Positions 18,079 to 26,936 are shown, counted from the first letter of the stretch. The stretch: 64,000 nt of DNA from Paraburkholderia monticola (GCF_001580545.1 NZ_LRBG01000012.1:186001-250000), one strand, 5' to 3'. Numbers and translations are program-made. The notes: a model not told the origin generated them from the letters alone.

Positions 18079-18782
18079 GATATTACTTTGTCGAACGTTG
18101 CTATATATCCGGTTATGCTATCCGCATTTTCAATCGCCTCATCTGGATGATTATTCGCCCATATCCGCAGCCCTGATTCCCTATCGCCATACACGATGTC
18201 GCGCGAATTAAAAGTATCTGTAAAGTGTGTACATTCGTGGATCATCGTCTTTATCTTGCACGCGTCCCGCAGTAAGCCAAATGGACTCTTGCAAAAATCC
18301 GTATGAATAACGATAATCCGCTTTTCCGAATCAGGCCTGCATACGGAGGCTTGAGTATCTCGGGAAGTTGGTTTGAGGCCACATGAAAGCGCCTTGCCTG
18401 TTTTACTGTCCCATCGAATGATTTTTTCGGGCACCAGTTCCTGCATTGCTGTGACCAATCGTGACAGACCACTACTGAGTACTCTTCTTGTGGATTCATC
18501 CGCGCGTGCGAAAAAGGTTGTAACGCGCTCCTGCTCTGTCACGTCCCAGCGTGCCAGACCTTCAATGCGTCTCTTGACTAACTCAACACCGACATCGCGT
18601 GCACGCATGACCTCTTTTCTAAACTCTTTATTTGTCATGTTCGAGCAAATTGGCCGGGTATTAATTGTCACTTCCACAAGTGATCCAGGGTTCGTATTAG
18701 TCACCGCACCATGATGAACGAGGACCCACTCGTCATCTTCATCCTCGGTGGGGGATCTAAACCCGTACTGACTGTCGTTCAT
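18075..18782 (-). CDS. M35-type (aspzincin) zinc metallopeptidase, probable T6SS effector
   Basis: A 235-residue protein. The C-terminal half has KIKTMIHECTHF, an HExxH zinc site near residue 185, then RDIVYGDRESG and DEAIENADSITGYIA. These follow the order HExxH - YG - N/A-D-S of M35 lysine-specific metallo-endopeptidase domains (PF14521 type). The N-terminal half has no recognised domain and no signal peptide. Gene order (a transthyretin-like adaptor before it, a secreted partner after it) matches T6SS effector cassettes of Burkholderiaceae, but no vgrG or PAAR is in the window. Both delivery and target are therefore inferred. Confidence 0.7.
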   Translation of the reverse strand: MNDSQYGFRSPTEDEDDEWVLVHHGAVTNTNPGSLVEVTINTRPICSNMTNKEFRKEVMRARDVGVELVKRRIEGLARWDVTEQERVTTFFARADESTRRVLSSGLSRLVTAMQELVPEKIIRWDSKTGKALSCGLKPTSRDTQASVCRPDSEKRIIVIHTDFCKSPFGLLRDACKIKTMIHECTHFTDTFNSRDIVYGDRESGLRIWANNHPDEAIENADSITGYIATFDKVIS

Positions 18783-18785
18783 ATG

Positions 18786-19235
18786 TTATCTCTCCACTTC
18801 TAGCATCACAAATTTCAGCCCCTGCGTTACAACCCGCTCTGTCAGTCCGGCTGAATCTGTCATGCCGGTACAAATTTGCTTGCCGTTAGCGAAGATGCGA
18901 TAGCGCACATTCGCGACTGGACTACCTTCATCATCTTTTACGATGAACCGCTCATCGAAACGACCCGCAGGTCGATCGCGACAGAGGCATTCCCCGCCAT
19001 GCCCTAAAGCCTGGTTCATCTCGTAACCCGATGGGAGAGCCATGATCGAATTAATCGGAATCTGTTCTCCGGCTTGCACGTTCATCGACGTTCCGTGAGA
19101 CACATCCGGGAAGCCCTTGTATATCTGGAATGTCAAGCAACAACTGAAACAGTCAAGCCCGTCTGATCCCTCAAATAGATCTGCAAAACGAGCCTTCATT
19201 TCAGCAACGATCTCCGCTGCCGGACGCATCCTCAT
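18786..19235 (-). CDS. Adaptor-like protein with transthyretin-like C-terminal domain
   Basis: The 149-residue C-terminal part, FDERFIVKDDEGSPVANVRY then RIFANGKQICTGMTDSAGLT, resembles the beta-sandwich domain found at the end of VgrG or in effector-associated adaptors. The N-terminal part is Cys-rich (DCFSCCLTF; GGECLCRDR). The ATG at 19235 is chosen because it overlaps the stop of the upstream 42-codon frame (ATGA). An ATG at 19247 is the alternative. The stop lies 3 bp before the metallopeptidase start, so they form one operon. A role in loading the effector on a T6SS spike is inferred. Confidence 0.55.
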   Translation of the reverse strand: MRMRPAAEIVAEMKARFADLFEGSDGLDCFSCCLTFQIYKGFPDVSHGTSMNVQAGEQIPINSIMALPSGYEMNQALGHGGECLCRDRPAGRFDERFIVKDDEGSPVANVRYRIFANGKQICTGMTDSAGLTERVVTQGLKFVMLEVER

Positions 19236-19360
19236 ATGCACCCCCATCCGTTGATTCGTGCACGCAACCCCATCAGGTCATTTAGCCAGCACTGCAACAT
19301 GTGATGCGGCAAATGGCACTGCTCCTTGGCTTCACTGCCCTTCTGGTTCTGCTGCTCCAT
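19232..19360 (-). CDS. Small hypothetical Cys/His-rich frame, 42 residues
   Basis: The frame runs MEQQNQKGSEAKEQC, HLPHHMLQCWLNDLM, then GLRARINGWGCI. Its TGA overlaps the next gene's ATG (ATGA), suggesting translational coupling, and GTGGA lies upstream. It could be a real leader gene or the remnant of a larger spike-associated gene. Another frame (19282-19512) overlaps it and may be the decayed upstream part. No family recognised. Confidence 0.35.
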   Translation of the reverse strand: MEQQNQKGSEAKEQCHLPHHMLQCWLNDLMGLRARINGWGCI

Positions 19361-19692
19361 TCGTCCACTTCTTTTCTACCAGACAACACCCGACGAATTA
19401 ACCATCTAAGCGGATCGTAGTCAACAGCTTTAATTTGGGATAGATCCAGTATTGACAAACATTGACGATTCTTAAATTCTTGCCAATGTTTGTCAAACCC
19501 GTCATATCTCAAATTGAAGTTGTTCGCTGCGACTCGTTTAAATGGTTAATTCGCCTGATATCTCTGAATATTCAGAAAATGTCCAGTCGAGCCGCAGAAA
19601 CGGGAAGGTAACGGGGCGCCTGCGGCAAGCTAGAAGAATTGACTGATTTGCCATGTCACATATTTGATTTTTCATCACGTCCTGGCACGCAT
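19361..19692. other. AT-rich spacer with a perfect 13-bp inverted repeat
   Basis: TTGACAAACATTG (19452-19464) and CAATGTTTGTCAA (19484-19496) are perfect reverse complements 19 bp apart. The remainder is AT-rich, with a weak open frame on the minus strand and no supported gene. It lies between the effector cassette and the LprI-like gene, so it may hold both promoters, with the repeat as an operator or hairpin. Confidence 0.5.
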
Positions 19693-20178
19693 ATGCTACG
19701 TGCCACAACTTCATTTCTTATGTTTTCGTTTTATCGCCCACAATTTTTGGCAACCCAATATACTCTGACGAATTTTATTATTCAAAAGTACATCTTCATA
19801 AAACTTCCTTTTCCGGAAAAGACCGACTCTGAAACACAAAGTCGTTTCAAAATAGACTCATTGAACACGGAGGATTTTTGGCAATACTCTCATTTTTACT
19901 TTGAAAAGGCCAACGACATCCTAACCAACCGGGTACCGTTGATTTACGCGAATCTCCAAAAGAACGATGCGGATTTGAAGTCGAATGGAGAACGACCAGC
20001 TCTATCTTATTTCGAGACGGCTCAGCAACATTGGAAAACGGTTCGCGATAATGAGTGTTACTCTGATACGTACTTACTAGGCCCGGCGTCAATCCGTTAT
20101 ATGGTATTTTTGGACTGTATGACCCGAATAACAAAAAACAGACTTGATGAGCTCACCAGGCATGATGCAGACGAATAA
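19693..20178 (+). CDS. LprI-like (DUF1311) lysozyme-inhibitor domain protein
   Basis: A 161-residue frame whose C-terminal 60 residues, SYFETAQQHWKTVRDNECYS ... YMVFLDCMTRITKNRLDEL, carry the LprI N-terminal domain pattern (AQ-x-W-x-x-x-R-D-x-E-C ... C-x-x-x-[IL]T-x-x-R). Such proteins are secreted and can inhibit lysozyme. The N-terminal 50 residues are hydrophobic/aromatic but not a clean signal peptide, so the start is uncertain (a TTG at 19639 is possible) and the gene may be 5'-altered. Codon use is AT-rich, unlike the polysaccharide genes, pointing to transfer with the neighbouring effector island. Confidence 0.55.
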   Translation: MLRATTSFLMFSFYRPQFLATQYTLTNFIIQKYIFIKLPFPEKTDSETQSRFKIDSLNTEDFWQYSHFYFEKANDILTNRVPLIYANLQKNDADLKSNGERPALSYFETAQQHWKTVRDNECYSDTYLLGPASIRYMVFLDCMTRITKNRLDELTRHDADE

Positions 20179-20181
20179 CAG

Positions 20182-20220
20182 CAAAAAAAACGGAGCGAAG
20201 GTCATTCGACCTTCGCTCCG
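20182..20220 (-). terminator. Intrinsic terminator of the bceQ-bceR operon
   Basis: CGGAGCGAAGGTC pairs with GACCTTCGCTCCG (13 bp, four-base loop, 20191-20220). On the minus strand it is followed by eight T. It lies 57 bp after the two-domain glycosyltransferase stop and immediately after the LprI-like gene on the other strand. Confidence 0.93.
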
Positions 20221-20277
20221 TCACGCCATGCAAGGACCGGCCAAGCCCTCGGTCTCCCCCGCGTAAAAGCGACCGCC

Positions 20278-22731
20278 TTACCGCCCCGCCACACCCTTCA
20301 GAATCCCCGCCACCCCATCCACATAGCTGCGCGTACCAAAGCGCTCCTGCGCGGTCCGATAACCATTGGTGACCAGCTTGTCGCGCAACGCATCGTTCGA
20401 GCGCAATTCGGCAAGCGTATCGGCGAGCGCATGCGCATCGCCCGGCGTACACAGCACACCGTTCTCGTAGTCATCGATGATTTCGAGCACCCCGCCCGCG
20501 CGCGACGCGACGACGGGCCGCTGCGCGAGCATCCCCTCGACGATCACGCGACCGAACGGCTCCGGCGTAATCGACGTGTGCACGACCGCGTCGACCGCAC
20601 ACATGCAGGCCGCGATATCGTGCTGAAAGCCCAGAAAATGCACGCGCGAGCCAAGCTGGTGCGCGGCGACGAACGCACGCAGTTCGAGCTCGTACTGGTC
20701 TTCCCCAAACAGCGCCGCGCCGACCAGCACCGCATGCATCTGCGGGTTGAGCACCATCGCTTCGAGCAGCACATGCTGCCCTTTCCAGCGCGCGAGGCGG
20801 CTGAACGAGCCGGCGAGGAACGCGTCGCGCGGCAGATTGAGGCGCTCGCGCAACACCGCTTGCGGCACCGTGCGCAACGCGTCGAACGGCTCCGCGGCAA
20901 TCCCGTTGAACACGACGTCGATGCGGCTGCTATCGAATCGCGTCAGCTTGGCGAACGCTTGCGCCGACGCGGCGGAATTGGCGATCACATGCGTGAGACC
21001 GAGCCGCGCGCACCACTTGATGATCGCGAGCTGCTTGCCGCCGAAATGCTCGGCGCTGACGATGTCGCGCAGATGCCAGACCACCGGCCGTCTCGCGAGC
21101 TTGCCGGCCAGTGCGCCGATCACCATCGCTCGCTGCGTGTTCGCATAGATCACGTCCATCTTGTGCGCGCGTTTCGCGGTTTCGCGCACGAGCGATAGCA
21201 GCCCTTTCAACGCCTGGCCTTTCGGCATCGAACCGCCCTGCTTGCGCACGTTTTTCAGCACACCCGCATCGAGTACGCTGACTTCGACGCCGGTCTTCGC
21301 GAGCGCGGTGTGGAACGGCCCATCGTCGAACAGCACGACCTCGATGCGCGAGCGCAGCGCCTTGACGATCTCCAGCAGCGACAGCTCGGCCCCGCCGAGC
21401 ACGCCGCTCTGGTCGACCGCGAGAATGCGCGGCACGTTCGCGACGTCTTGCGTATCCGGCCGATACGGCTGGTACGCGGGCAGCGTCGCCGTGCGCAACG
21501 CGGGCACCGCCGCGCGCACCTGCGCGAAGAAGCGCTCGCGGAACTGCGCGGCCGAAAACTGCTCGGCGTTGCCGCGACAGTTTTCGGGCAGGAACCGGTG
21601 CGCGAGCCCGTCGAAGCGATTGACCGCCGCGACGATCGATTCCGTATCCTGTTCATCGAAGAACATGCCGGTCGGTTCAGGCTCCGACACATCGCGCACG
21701 GTTTCGAGCGCCCCGCCCTTGCCGTACGCAATCACCGGCGTACCGCAGGCCTGCGCCTCGACCACCGAAATGCCGAAGTCCTCTTCGGCCGCAAACACGA
21801 ATGCCTTCGCGCGGCTCATGCGGTCCTTCAGCACCTTGAACGGCTGATAGCCCATGATCTCGACATTCGGCCCCGCCTTCGCGCGAATCTTCGCCATGTC
21901 GGGTCCGTCGCCGATCACGACGAGCTTGCGCTCGGGCATCTGCGCGAACGCCTCGACGATCAGATCGATCTTCTTGTACGGCACCATGCGCGAGGCGGTC
22001 AGATAGAAATCCTCCTTCTGCGTGCACAGTGTGAAGGCCTCGATGTCGACCGGCGGAAAGATCACCTGCGCCTCGCGCTGATAGACCTTCTTGATGCGTC
22101 GCGCGATGAACGCCGAGTTCGCCACGAAGCCGTCGACCGAATTCGAGGTGCGGATATCCCAGTTGCGGATGTAATGCAGAATCAGCCGCGCGAGCGCCGA
22201 CTTCGGGCCGTTGGTCAGCTTCGATTGCTGTAGATACTGGTGCTGCAAATCCCACGCATAGCGGATCGGCGAATGCACGTAGCTGATATGCACCTGGTCG
22301 GGGCCGGTCAGAATGCCCTTCGCGACCGCATGGCTGCTCGAGATCACGACGTCGTACGCGGACACGTCGAGCTGCTCGATCGCGAGCGGCATCAGCGGCA
22401 GATACGAGCGGTATTTGCTGCGCGCGAGCGGCAGCTTCTGGATGAACGAGGTCGTCACCGGCTTGCCGCGCAGGAAGCTGCGATCGTCGAGAAAATCCAC
22501 GAGGCTGAACAGGTCCGCATCCGGAAAGCACGCGATGATCTGCTCGAGCACTTTCTCGGCGCCCGCGTAGGTCACGAGCCAGTCGTGCACGATGGCGATG
22601 CGCACGTTCCTGTTCGCGCGCGGCGCGCTGCGGCGCGTTGCGGGCTGCACGCCGGGCGCGCTCGTGAGTTCGTCGAGCGCGCTGCGTGTCGCAGGCCTCA
22701 ACAGGTTGTCTTCAAGGACGTCTTGATTCAT
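20278..22731 (-). CDS. bceR: Two-domain GT4 glycosyltransferase (BceR-like)
   Basis: An 817-residue cytoplasmic protein with two complete GT-B/GT4 units joined head to tail. The first (about 45-400) starts IAIVHDWLVTYAGAEKVLEQ and has EDFGISVVEAQACGTPVIAY. The second (about 430-815) starts ILAVDQSGVLGGAELSLLEI and has EPFGRVIVEGMLAQRPVVAS. Each keeps the EX7E-type donor-binding motif, so both halves may be active and add two sugars of the repeat unit. The cepacian bce-II cluster has a bifunctional transferase, bceR, beside the flippase, which fits. The start at 22731 overlaps the Wzx stop (ATGA), hence coupled translation. The symbol is given by context and architecture. Confidence 0.85.
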   Translation of the reverse strand: MNQDVLEDNLLRPATRSALDELTSAPGVQPATRRSAPRANRNVRIAIVHDWLVTYAGAEKVLEQIIACFPDADLFSLVDFLDDRSFLRGKPVTTSFIQKLPLARSKYRSYLPLMPLAIEQLDVSAYDVVISSSHAVAKGILTGPDQVHISYVHSPIRYAWDLQHQYLQQSKLTNGPKSALARLILHYIRNWDIRTSNSVDGFVANSAFIARRIKKVYQREAQVIFPPVDIEAFTLCTQKEDFYLTASRMVPYKKIDLIVEAFAQMPERKLVVIGDGPDMAKIRAKAGPNVEIMGYQPFKVLKDRMSRAKAFVFAAEEDFGISVVEAQACGTPVIAYGKGGALETVRDVSEPEPTGMFFDEQDTESIVAAVNRFDGLAHRFLPENCRGNAEQFSAAQFRERFFAQVRAAVPALRTATLPAYQPYRPDTQDVANVPRILAVDQSGVLGGAELSLLEIVKALRSRIEVVLFDDGPFHTALAKTGVEVSVLDAGVLKNVRKQGGSMPKGQALKGLLSLVRETAKRAHKMDVIYANTQRAMVIGALAGKLARRPVVWHLRDIVSAEHFGGKQLAIIKWCARLGLTHVIANSAASAQAFAKLTRFDSSRIDVVFNGIAAEPFDALRTVPQAVLRERLNLPRDAFLAGSFSRLARWKGQHVLLEAMVLNPQMHAVLVGAALFGEDQYELELRAFVAAHQLGSRVHFLGFQHDIAACMCAVDAVVHTSITPEPFGRVIVEGMLAQRPVVASRAGGVLEIIDDYENGVLCTPGDAHALADTLAELRSNDALRDKLVTNGYRTAQERFGTRSYVDGVAGILKGVAGR

Positions 22732-24194
22732 GCGCTTTTCCTCGGATTCAGTCGCAATAGCAGTGAACGCGCAAGATTGCGCAAGGCGGGCGTCATCGTG
22801 ATCGACCACGCGACGTTCGCGCCGACCATCAACATGCCGGCGGCGATCGCGAGCGCGAGGCTCGGCAGGAAGCTCGCGAGCCACAGGCTGGCGAGCAGAA
22901 AGGCGAGATGGGCGAGCATGTCGAGCGCGATCTGGCGCGCGCGGATCGCGGCGAAATGCAGCAGCACCGCGTAGTCGAATAGCGCGCGAACGCCGACCGC
23001 CACGGCCGCGCCGGTCAGCCCGAAATGCGTGATGCCGAGCCACAAGCCGCCCGCGAACAGCGGCAGCTCGACGAGACCGACGCGCGCGGCGGTAGCGGGA
23101 TTGACCTGCGACTGGATCAGGATGCGCGTCACGTTCGCCTGGCCAACGAGCCACACGGCGACGATCATGATGCGACCCACGGGTGCCGCGACCGTCGCGA
23201 TTTCGTTGCCGACCCACAGATGCAGAAACGGCTCCAGCACCAGCATCGCGACGAGCGCGACCGGCGTGAACACGCCGTTGAGAAATTCGAGCGACTGCTG
23301 CGTGATCGTGTCGGCATCGGCGCGGCCGACCGCGGACAGGCGCGGAAACAGCGTGCGCACCAGCGCCGTCGGCACGATATTCAGACGCGTGACGAGATTC
23401 TGCGGCACCGTGTAGTACGTGACGAAACGCGCGCCGAGCCGCGAGCCGAGCATCACGCGATCGAGCGAATCGGCGACCATCGTCGTCACGCTCGCGATCA
23501 GCATCCAGCCGCCGAAGTTGAACAGCCCCTTCGCGACGCCGAGCTGCGGCGGCAGAATGCTGCGTATTTCAAGCACTTTCAGCGCGGAGCGGCCGAGCAG
23601 CACGGCCGCGAGAATCCGCGCGACCACGGCCGCGGCGAGCACGTTCTGCAAGGTCGCGCCGAGCCACAGCGCGGCACCGAGCGGCAGCAACTGGAACAGG
23701 AACGTGCCGATCGTCTGGTTCGTGTTGTAGACGCCGAAGCGTTCCGCGCCGTTGATCGCACCGGCGAAGACCCACGAGACGTTCGCGATCGGAATCGCGA
23801 CCGCGAGCCACGGCAGCGCCATATAGACCTCGTGCTGCAACTCGGGCGATACCTTCGTGAAATACGCGGTGTACAGGAACGCGCCGAAGTAGATGATCAG
23901 ACCGCCGATCACGCCCGTCGTCAGATTGAGCCACGTCGCGCTCCAGAACACGCGCGCGCTTTCGTGCTGATCGCCCGAGGCTCGCGCTTTCGAAATGTGG
24001 TTCTGCGCGGCCATGCTCATGCCGAGATCGAGAATCCCGAAGTAGCCGATCAAGGTCCACACGAGACTGATCACGCCGTAGCGCTCGACGCCGAGCAGCC
24101 GGATATACGACGGCACGGTCACGAGCGACACGAAGGTCGGCAGCACGAGCCCGAAGAAATTGATCGCTACGTTTCTGAGAATGCCCTTATCCAT
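22728..24194 (-). CDS. bceQ: Wzx-type polysaccharide flippase (BceQ-like)
   Basis: A 488-residue polytopic protein with about 14 hydrophobic helices. Its N-terminus ILRNVAINFFGLVLPTFVSL, then VPSYIRLLGVERYGVISLVW, is characteristic of the MOP/Wzx flippase superfamily. It would flip the undecaprenyl-linked repeat unit across the inner membrane. It lies directly upstream of the two-domain glycosyltransferase with a four-base overlap, and the polymerase BceI is in the bce-I block. This pairing matches bceQ of the cepacian bce-II cluster. Confidence 0.87.
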   Translation of the reverse strand: MDKGILRNVAINFFGLVLPTFVSLVTVPSYIRLLGVERYGVISLVWTLIGYFGILDLGMSMAAQNHISKARASGDQHESARVFWSATWLNLTTGVIGGLIIYFGAFLYTAYFTKVSPELQHEVYMALPWLAVAIPIANVSWVFAGAINGAERFGVYNTNQTIGTFLFQLLPLGAALWLGATLQNVLAAAVVARILAAVLLGRSALKVLEIRSILPPQLGVAKGLFNFGGWMLIASVTTMVADSLDRVMLGSRLGARFVTYYTVPQNLVTRLNIVPTALVRTLFPRLSAVGRADADTITQQSLEFLNGVFTPVALVAMLVLEPFLHLWVGNEIATVAAPVGRIMIVAVWLVGQANVTRILIQSQVNPATAARVGLVELPLFAGGLWLGITHFGLTGAAVAVGVRALFDYAVLLHFAAIRARQIALDMLAHLAFLLASLWLASFLPSLALAIAAGMLMVGANVAWSITMTPALRNLARSLLLRLNPRKSA

Positions 24195-24254
24195 CGAATC
24201 CCTTGGGTTTTGCGGTTAGATTGCGCGCGGCTGCATCGGTGAGCTCGGCGGACC

Positions 24255-26456
24255 TCAGGGCTTCCATCGGTACATCAGCACCTTGCCGCGCGCGTCTTCC
24301 TCGACGAACACGAGGTACTCGCCGTCATTGCGCTTTGCCGCGCTGATACCGTTCGGCACGTCGACCCAGCCCGAGGCGCGTCCCACTTCGGGGCCCGGCC
24401 GGATCACGCCGAGTTCCTTGCCCGTGTCCTTGTCCCACACGTGCACCGCGCCGACCGGCTCGACGCCGAACACGTATTGCCCCTCGACGGTGAGGCCGAT
24501 GATCGTCGCGATCGGCTTGCTCTGCGTCTGCCACGGCAAGGCAATCGCATAGCGCTGCACCGGCTTGCCGCTCGACCACTTGTCGTAGCGCACGAGCACT
24601 CGTCCCACCTCCTTCCAGAAACCCTGCTCGGTCGGCATATCGGCCGTATAGCCGCTCACGTACATCGTGTCGGTAGCGGGTTCGTAGATCGCGCGATGCA
24701 GTTCGGTGAATGGTACCGGCACCGGGTATTGCGTCAGGTTCGAATACGAGTAGACTGGGTTACCCTTCGCGTCGAGTCCGCCGAAACGGAACCGGTAGAT
24801 GCCCTTCGTGTCGCGCGTGCGCCAGATGTCGCCGGCCGTATCGACCCACCAGCCCCAGCCGCCCGCGAGCTTCGTGCCGCTCGTGTTCGGCGTGAATTCG
24901 TCGCGATCGAAGCGGCCGTCGCCATTCGCATCGCGCCAGATCCAGTCGCCACCCGGCGGCGCATTCGGCACCTTCGCGACCGCGCGTTCGCGCCCGGCGA
25001 TAAAGCCCGACGGAATCGCGGTCTCGCCGTCGTGCTGCGGATCGAAGCGGTAGATCTTCAGATGGTCCGCGTACATATCGGTCAGAAAGAGGAACGTGTG
25101 CCCCTTCAACCGACGCGCGATCGGCAGGCCCGGATACTGGTCGGTGTGAAACACCGGATCGTCCGGGTACTTGAAACGGTTCGACAGGAAACCGGCGTAT
25201 TTCCAGTCCTGTCCGGCCGGCTTCGACAGATCGAGTTCGAAGCGCTTGTTGCCGGTATAGACGCTGTCGGGTCTCGCCGGATCGATCCATGCGCCGTCGA
25301 CGAACAGCAGCCCCTCGACCTGCCAGTTGCGCTTGCCGCTCGGCGCATAGCTTTCGAGCGTCGCCCCGAGACCCGCGCCGATCGGCTCGTAGCGCGGACC
25401 TACGCCGTTGGTCGACACGTAGACGTTACCGCGCGCATCGATGCCGACGCCGGTCAGCCCGTTGAAACGCGACGGCCCCGGCTGCCCCGCGACGCCGCTG
25501 AAAATGCCGCCGCGCTCGCCGAGCGTGCCCGACTCCGTGTAGCGGCCGTCGCGCTTCGAGAAGAACAGCACCTGCTGGCGCGGGCCGTTGTCGGCGATCA
25601 GCACGCGGCCTTGCGCATCGACGGCGACATCGACCGCGACGGTATCGGACGGCAGCGTGAAGCTCTCGTCGATCCGCTGCCCGGTCGCCGTATAGTGCTC
25701 GATGACGGGCGCGCGATCGCTGCGTGTGCCGCTCAGCACCCACAACGTGCCGTCGGGCGCGAGCGCAATACGCCCAGGCTCGTGCACGCTCCACGTCGCC
25801 TTCTGCTGCATCGACTCGGCATCGTAGACTTCGATGCGGTTGCGCGCGGTATTGGCCGCGAACACTGTCGTGTCGTTTGCGGCGAGCCCGCCGATCTCCG
25901 CGTTCGTGCCGGTGGGCACTTCGTTCATCATCAGAAAGCCGGCCGCGAGTTGCGCATGCGGGTCGGCAGTTTTCGCGGCGGGCTGAAATGGTGCGACCCG
26001 TTTCGGATCGTCGATCAGGCGCCGCGAAATGCCGAACCATTGCTTGCCCTTCTCCGGCCATACGCCCGGCTCGACCAGATGCCCTTTCTCATTGCCTACC
26101 GCGATCGCGACGAACGCGTACTTGCGGTTCAGCGCGATCGCATTGCCACCGGCGTTGCCCCAGCCATGCGTGCCGCCCGCGAAGCCGAGCATCTTGCCGT
26201 CCTGGTAGACGCTCGCTTCGGCGCCGCTTTCGTCCCATGGCGCGTTCGTATACACCTTGCCATCGGGCGTGACCGCGAGCGCGGTGATGTTGATCTGCGT
26301 CCATGTGCCATCGCCAAAGCCGAAGCTATTGCCGATCCATGAGGTTCTCGCGTTCAACGCGGTTTCGGCGTCGGCGGGCATGCAGGCCGACGCCGCGATG
26401 ACGCCGGCAAAGCAGGCCGTCAGCGCGAACCGGCGATTGAACGCGAAACAGGGCAA
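24255..26456 (-). CDS. Secreted beta-propeller (NHL-like) protein in the exopolysaccharide cluster
   Basis: A 733-residue exported protein. Repeated strands such as LAVTPDGKVYT, IALAPDGTLWVLSG, VAVDAQGRVLIADNG and VGIDARGNVYVST point to NHL/SMP-30-type propeller blades. DANGDGRFDRDEF, near residue 510, is an EF-hand-like calcium loop (DxNxDGxxDRDE). I choose the TTG at 26456 because GGAGG lies seven bases before it and it starts directly at the signal peptide (FALTACFAGVIAASAC). The final Cys may be a lipobox. A frame open to 26564 has no RBS. It lies 60 bp downstream of the next gene set's wzx terminus and may process or bind the polymer, but no catalytic residues are recognised. Confidence 0.7.
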   Translation of the reverse strand: MPCFAFNRRFALTACFAGVIAASACMPADAETALNARTSWIGNSFGFGDGTWTQINITALAVTPDGKVYTNAPWDESGAEASVYQDGKMLGFAGGTHGWGNAGGNAIALNRKYAFVAIAVGNEKGHLVEPGVWPEKGKQWFGISRRLIDDPKRVAPFQPAAKTADPHAQLAAGFLMMNEVPTGTNAEIGGLAANDTTVFAANTARNRIEVYDAESMQQKATWSVHEPGRIALAPDGTLWVLSGTRSDRAPVIEHYTATGQRIDESFTLPSDTVAVDVAVDAQGRVLIADNGPRQQVLFFSKRDGRYTESGTLGERGGIFSGVAGQPGPSRFNGLTGVGIDARGNVYVSTNGVGPRYEPIGAGLGATLESYAPSGKRNWQVEGLLFVDGAWIDPARPDSVYTGNKRFELDLSKPAGQDWKYAGFLSNRFKYPDDPVFHTDQYPGLPIARRLKGHTFLFLTDMYADHLKIYRFDPQHDGETAIPSGFIAGRERAVAKVPNAPPGGDWIWRDANGDGRFDRDEFTPNTSGTKLAGGWGWWVDTAGDIWRTRDTKGIYRFRFGGLDAKGNPVYSYSNLTQYPVPVPFTELHRAIYEPATDTMYVSGYTADMPTEQGFWKEVGRVLVRYDKWSSGKPVQRYAIALPWQTQSKPIATIIGLTVEGQYVFGVEPVGAVHVWDKDTGKELGVIRPGPEVGRASGWVDVPNGISAAKRNDGEYLVFVEEDARGKVLMYRWKP

Positions 26457-26936
26457 GGTGGATCCTCCAATCGATGTCCGGTCGACGCAATGCATGCGGA
26501 CCTGCGCCCGCGTGGGGCGAAATTCGGTGATGTGGCGAAGCGAAACGACGCGCAAGCGAGGCAAGCGCAGCGCCTGAAGGCAGTCGTCCGCACGACTAAG
26601 TTAATCGGAAAAAATCCGGCGACGAAAATAGAAAATAATTCAAAAATATTCGCCAACTTAAATGCATGGAAAGAAACGGATTTATAAATCGACAAAAAGC
26701 TCGCTTGCGATCAACGCCGACGCCTCGCGTGACGATTCGCCTTTCTTACCGATGCGATATCACGCAATGCGCATTTATTACGGGGCGCACTGATGCTCAG
26801 ATACAAACATATAAATCCATCTGGAATGGCTAAAGAAATAACCTGTTTCAATCTGATTCATTTAGCCAATTGCCAGCAGTTTTTTCGCGATTTTCTTTTC
26901 CCTAGAATCGATCGCAGCTAACACCCTGGACGGTTC
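26457..26936. other. 480-bp AT-rich divergent promoter region
   Basis: No gene is seen. An 8-bp inverted repeat, TGGCTAAA (26827-26834) with TTTAGCCA (26861-26868), lies 70-110 bp upstream of the acyltransferase gene. The stretch separates the minus-strand propeller gene from the plus-strand acyltransferase-hydrolase-bceN set and probably holds both promoters. Confidence 0.5.

Noticed and set aside
19282..19512. 76-codon minus-strand frame overlapping the small Cys/His frame
   Set aside because: It has no domain, RBS or coupling, and its C-terminal third is low-complexity. It may be a remnant but is not supported as a gene.
23025..24242. A 405-codon plus-strand frame opposite wzx
   Set aside because: Extremely Arg/His/Gln-rich with no domain. 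Antisense to a polytopic membrane protein.
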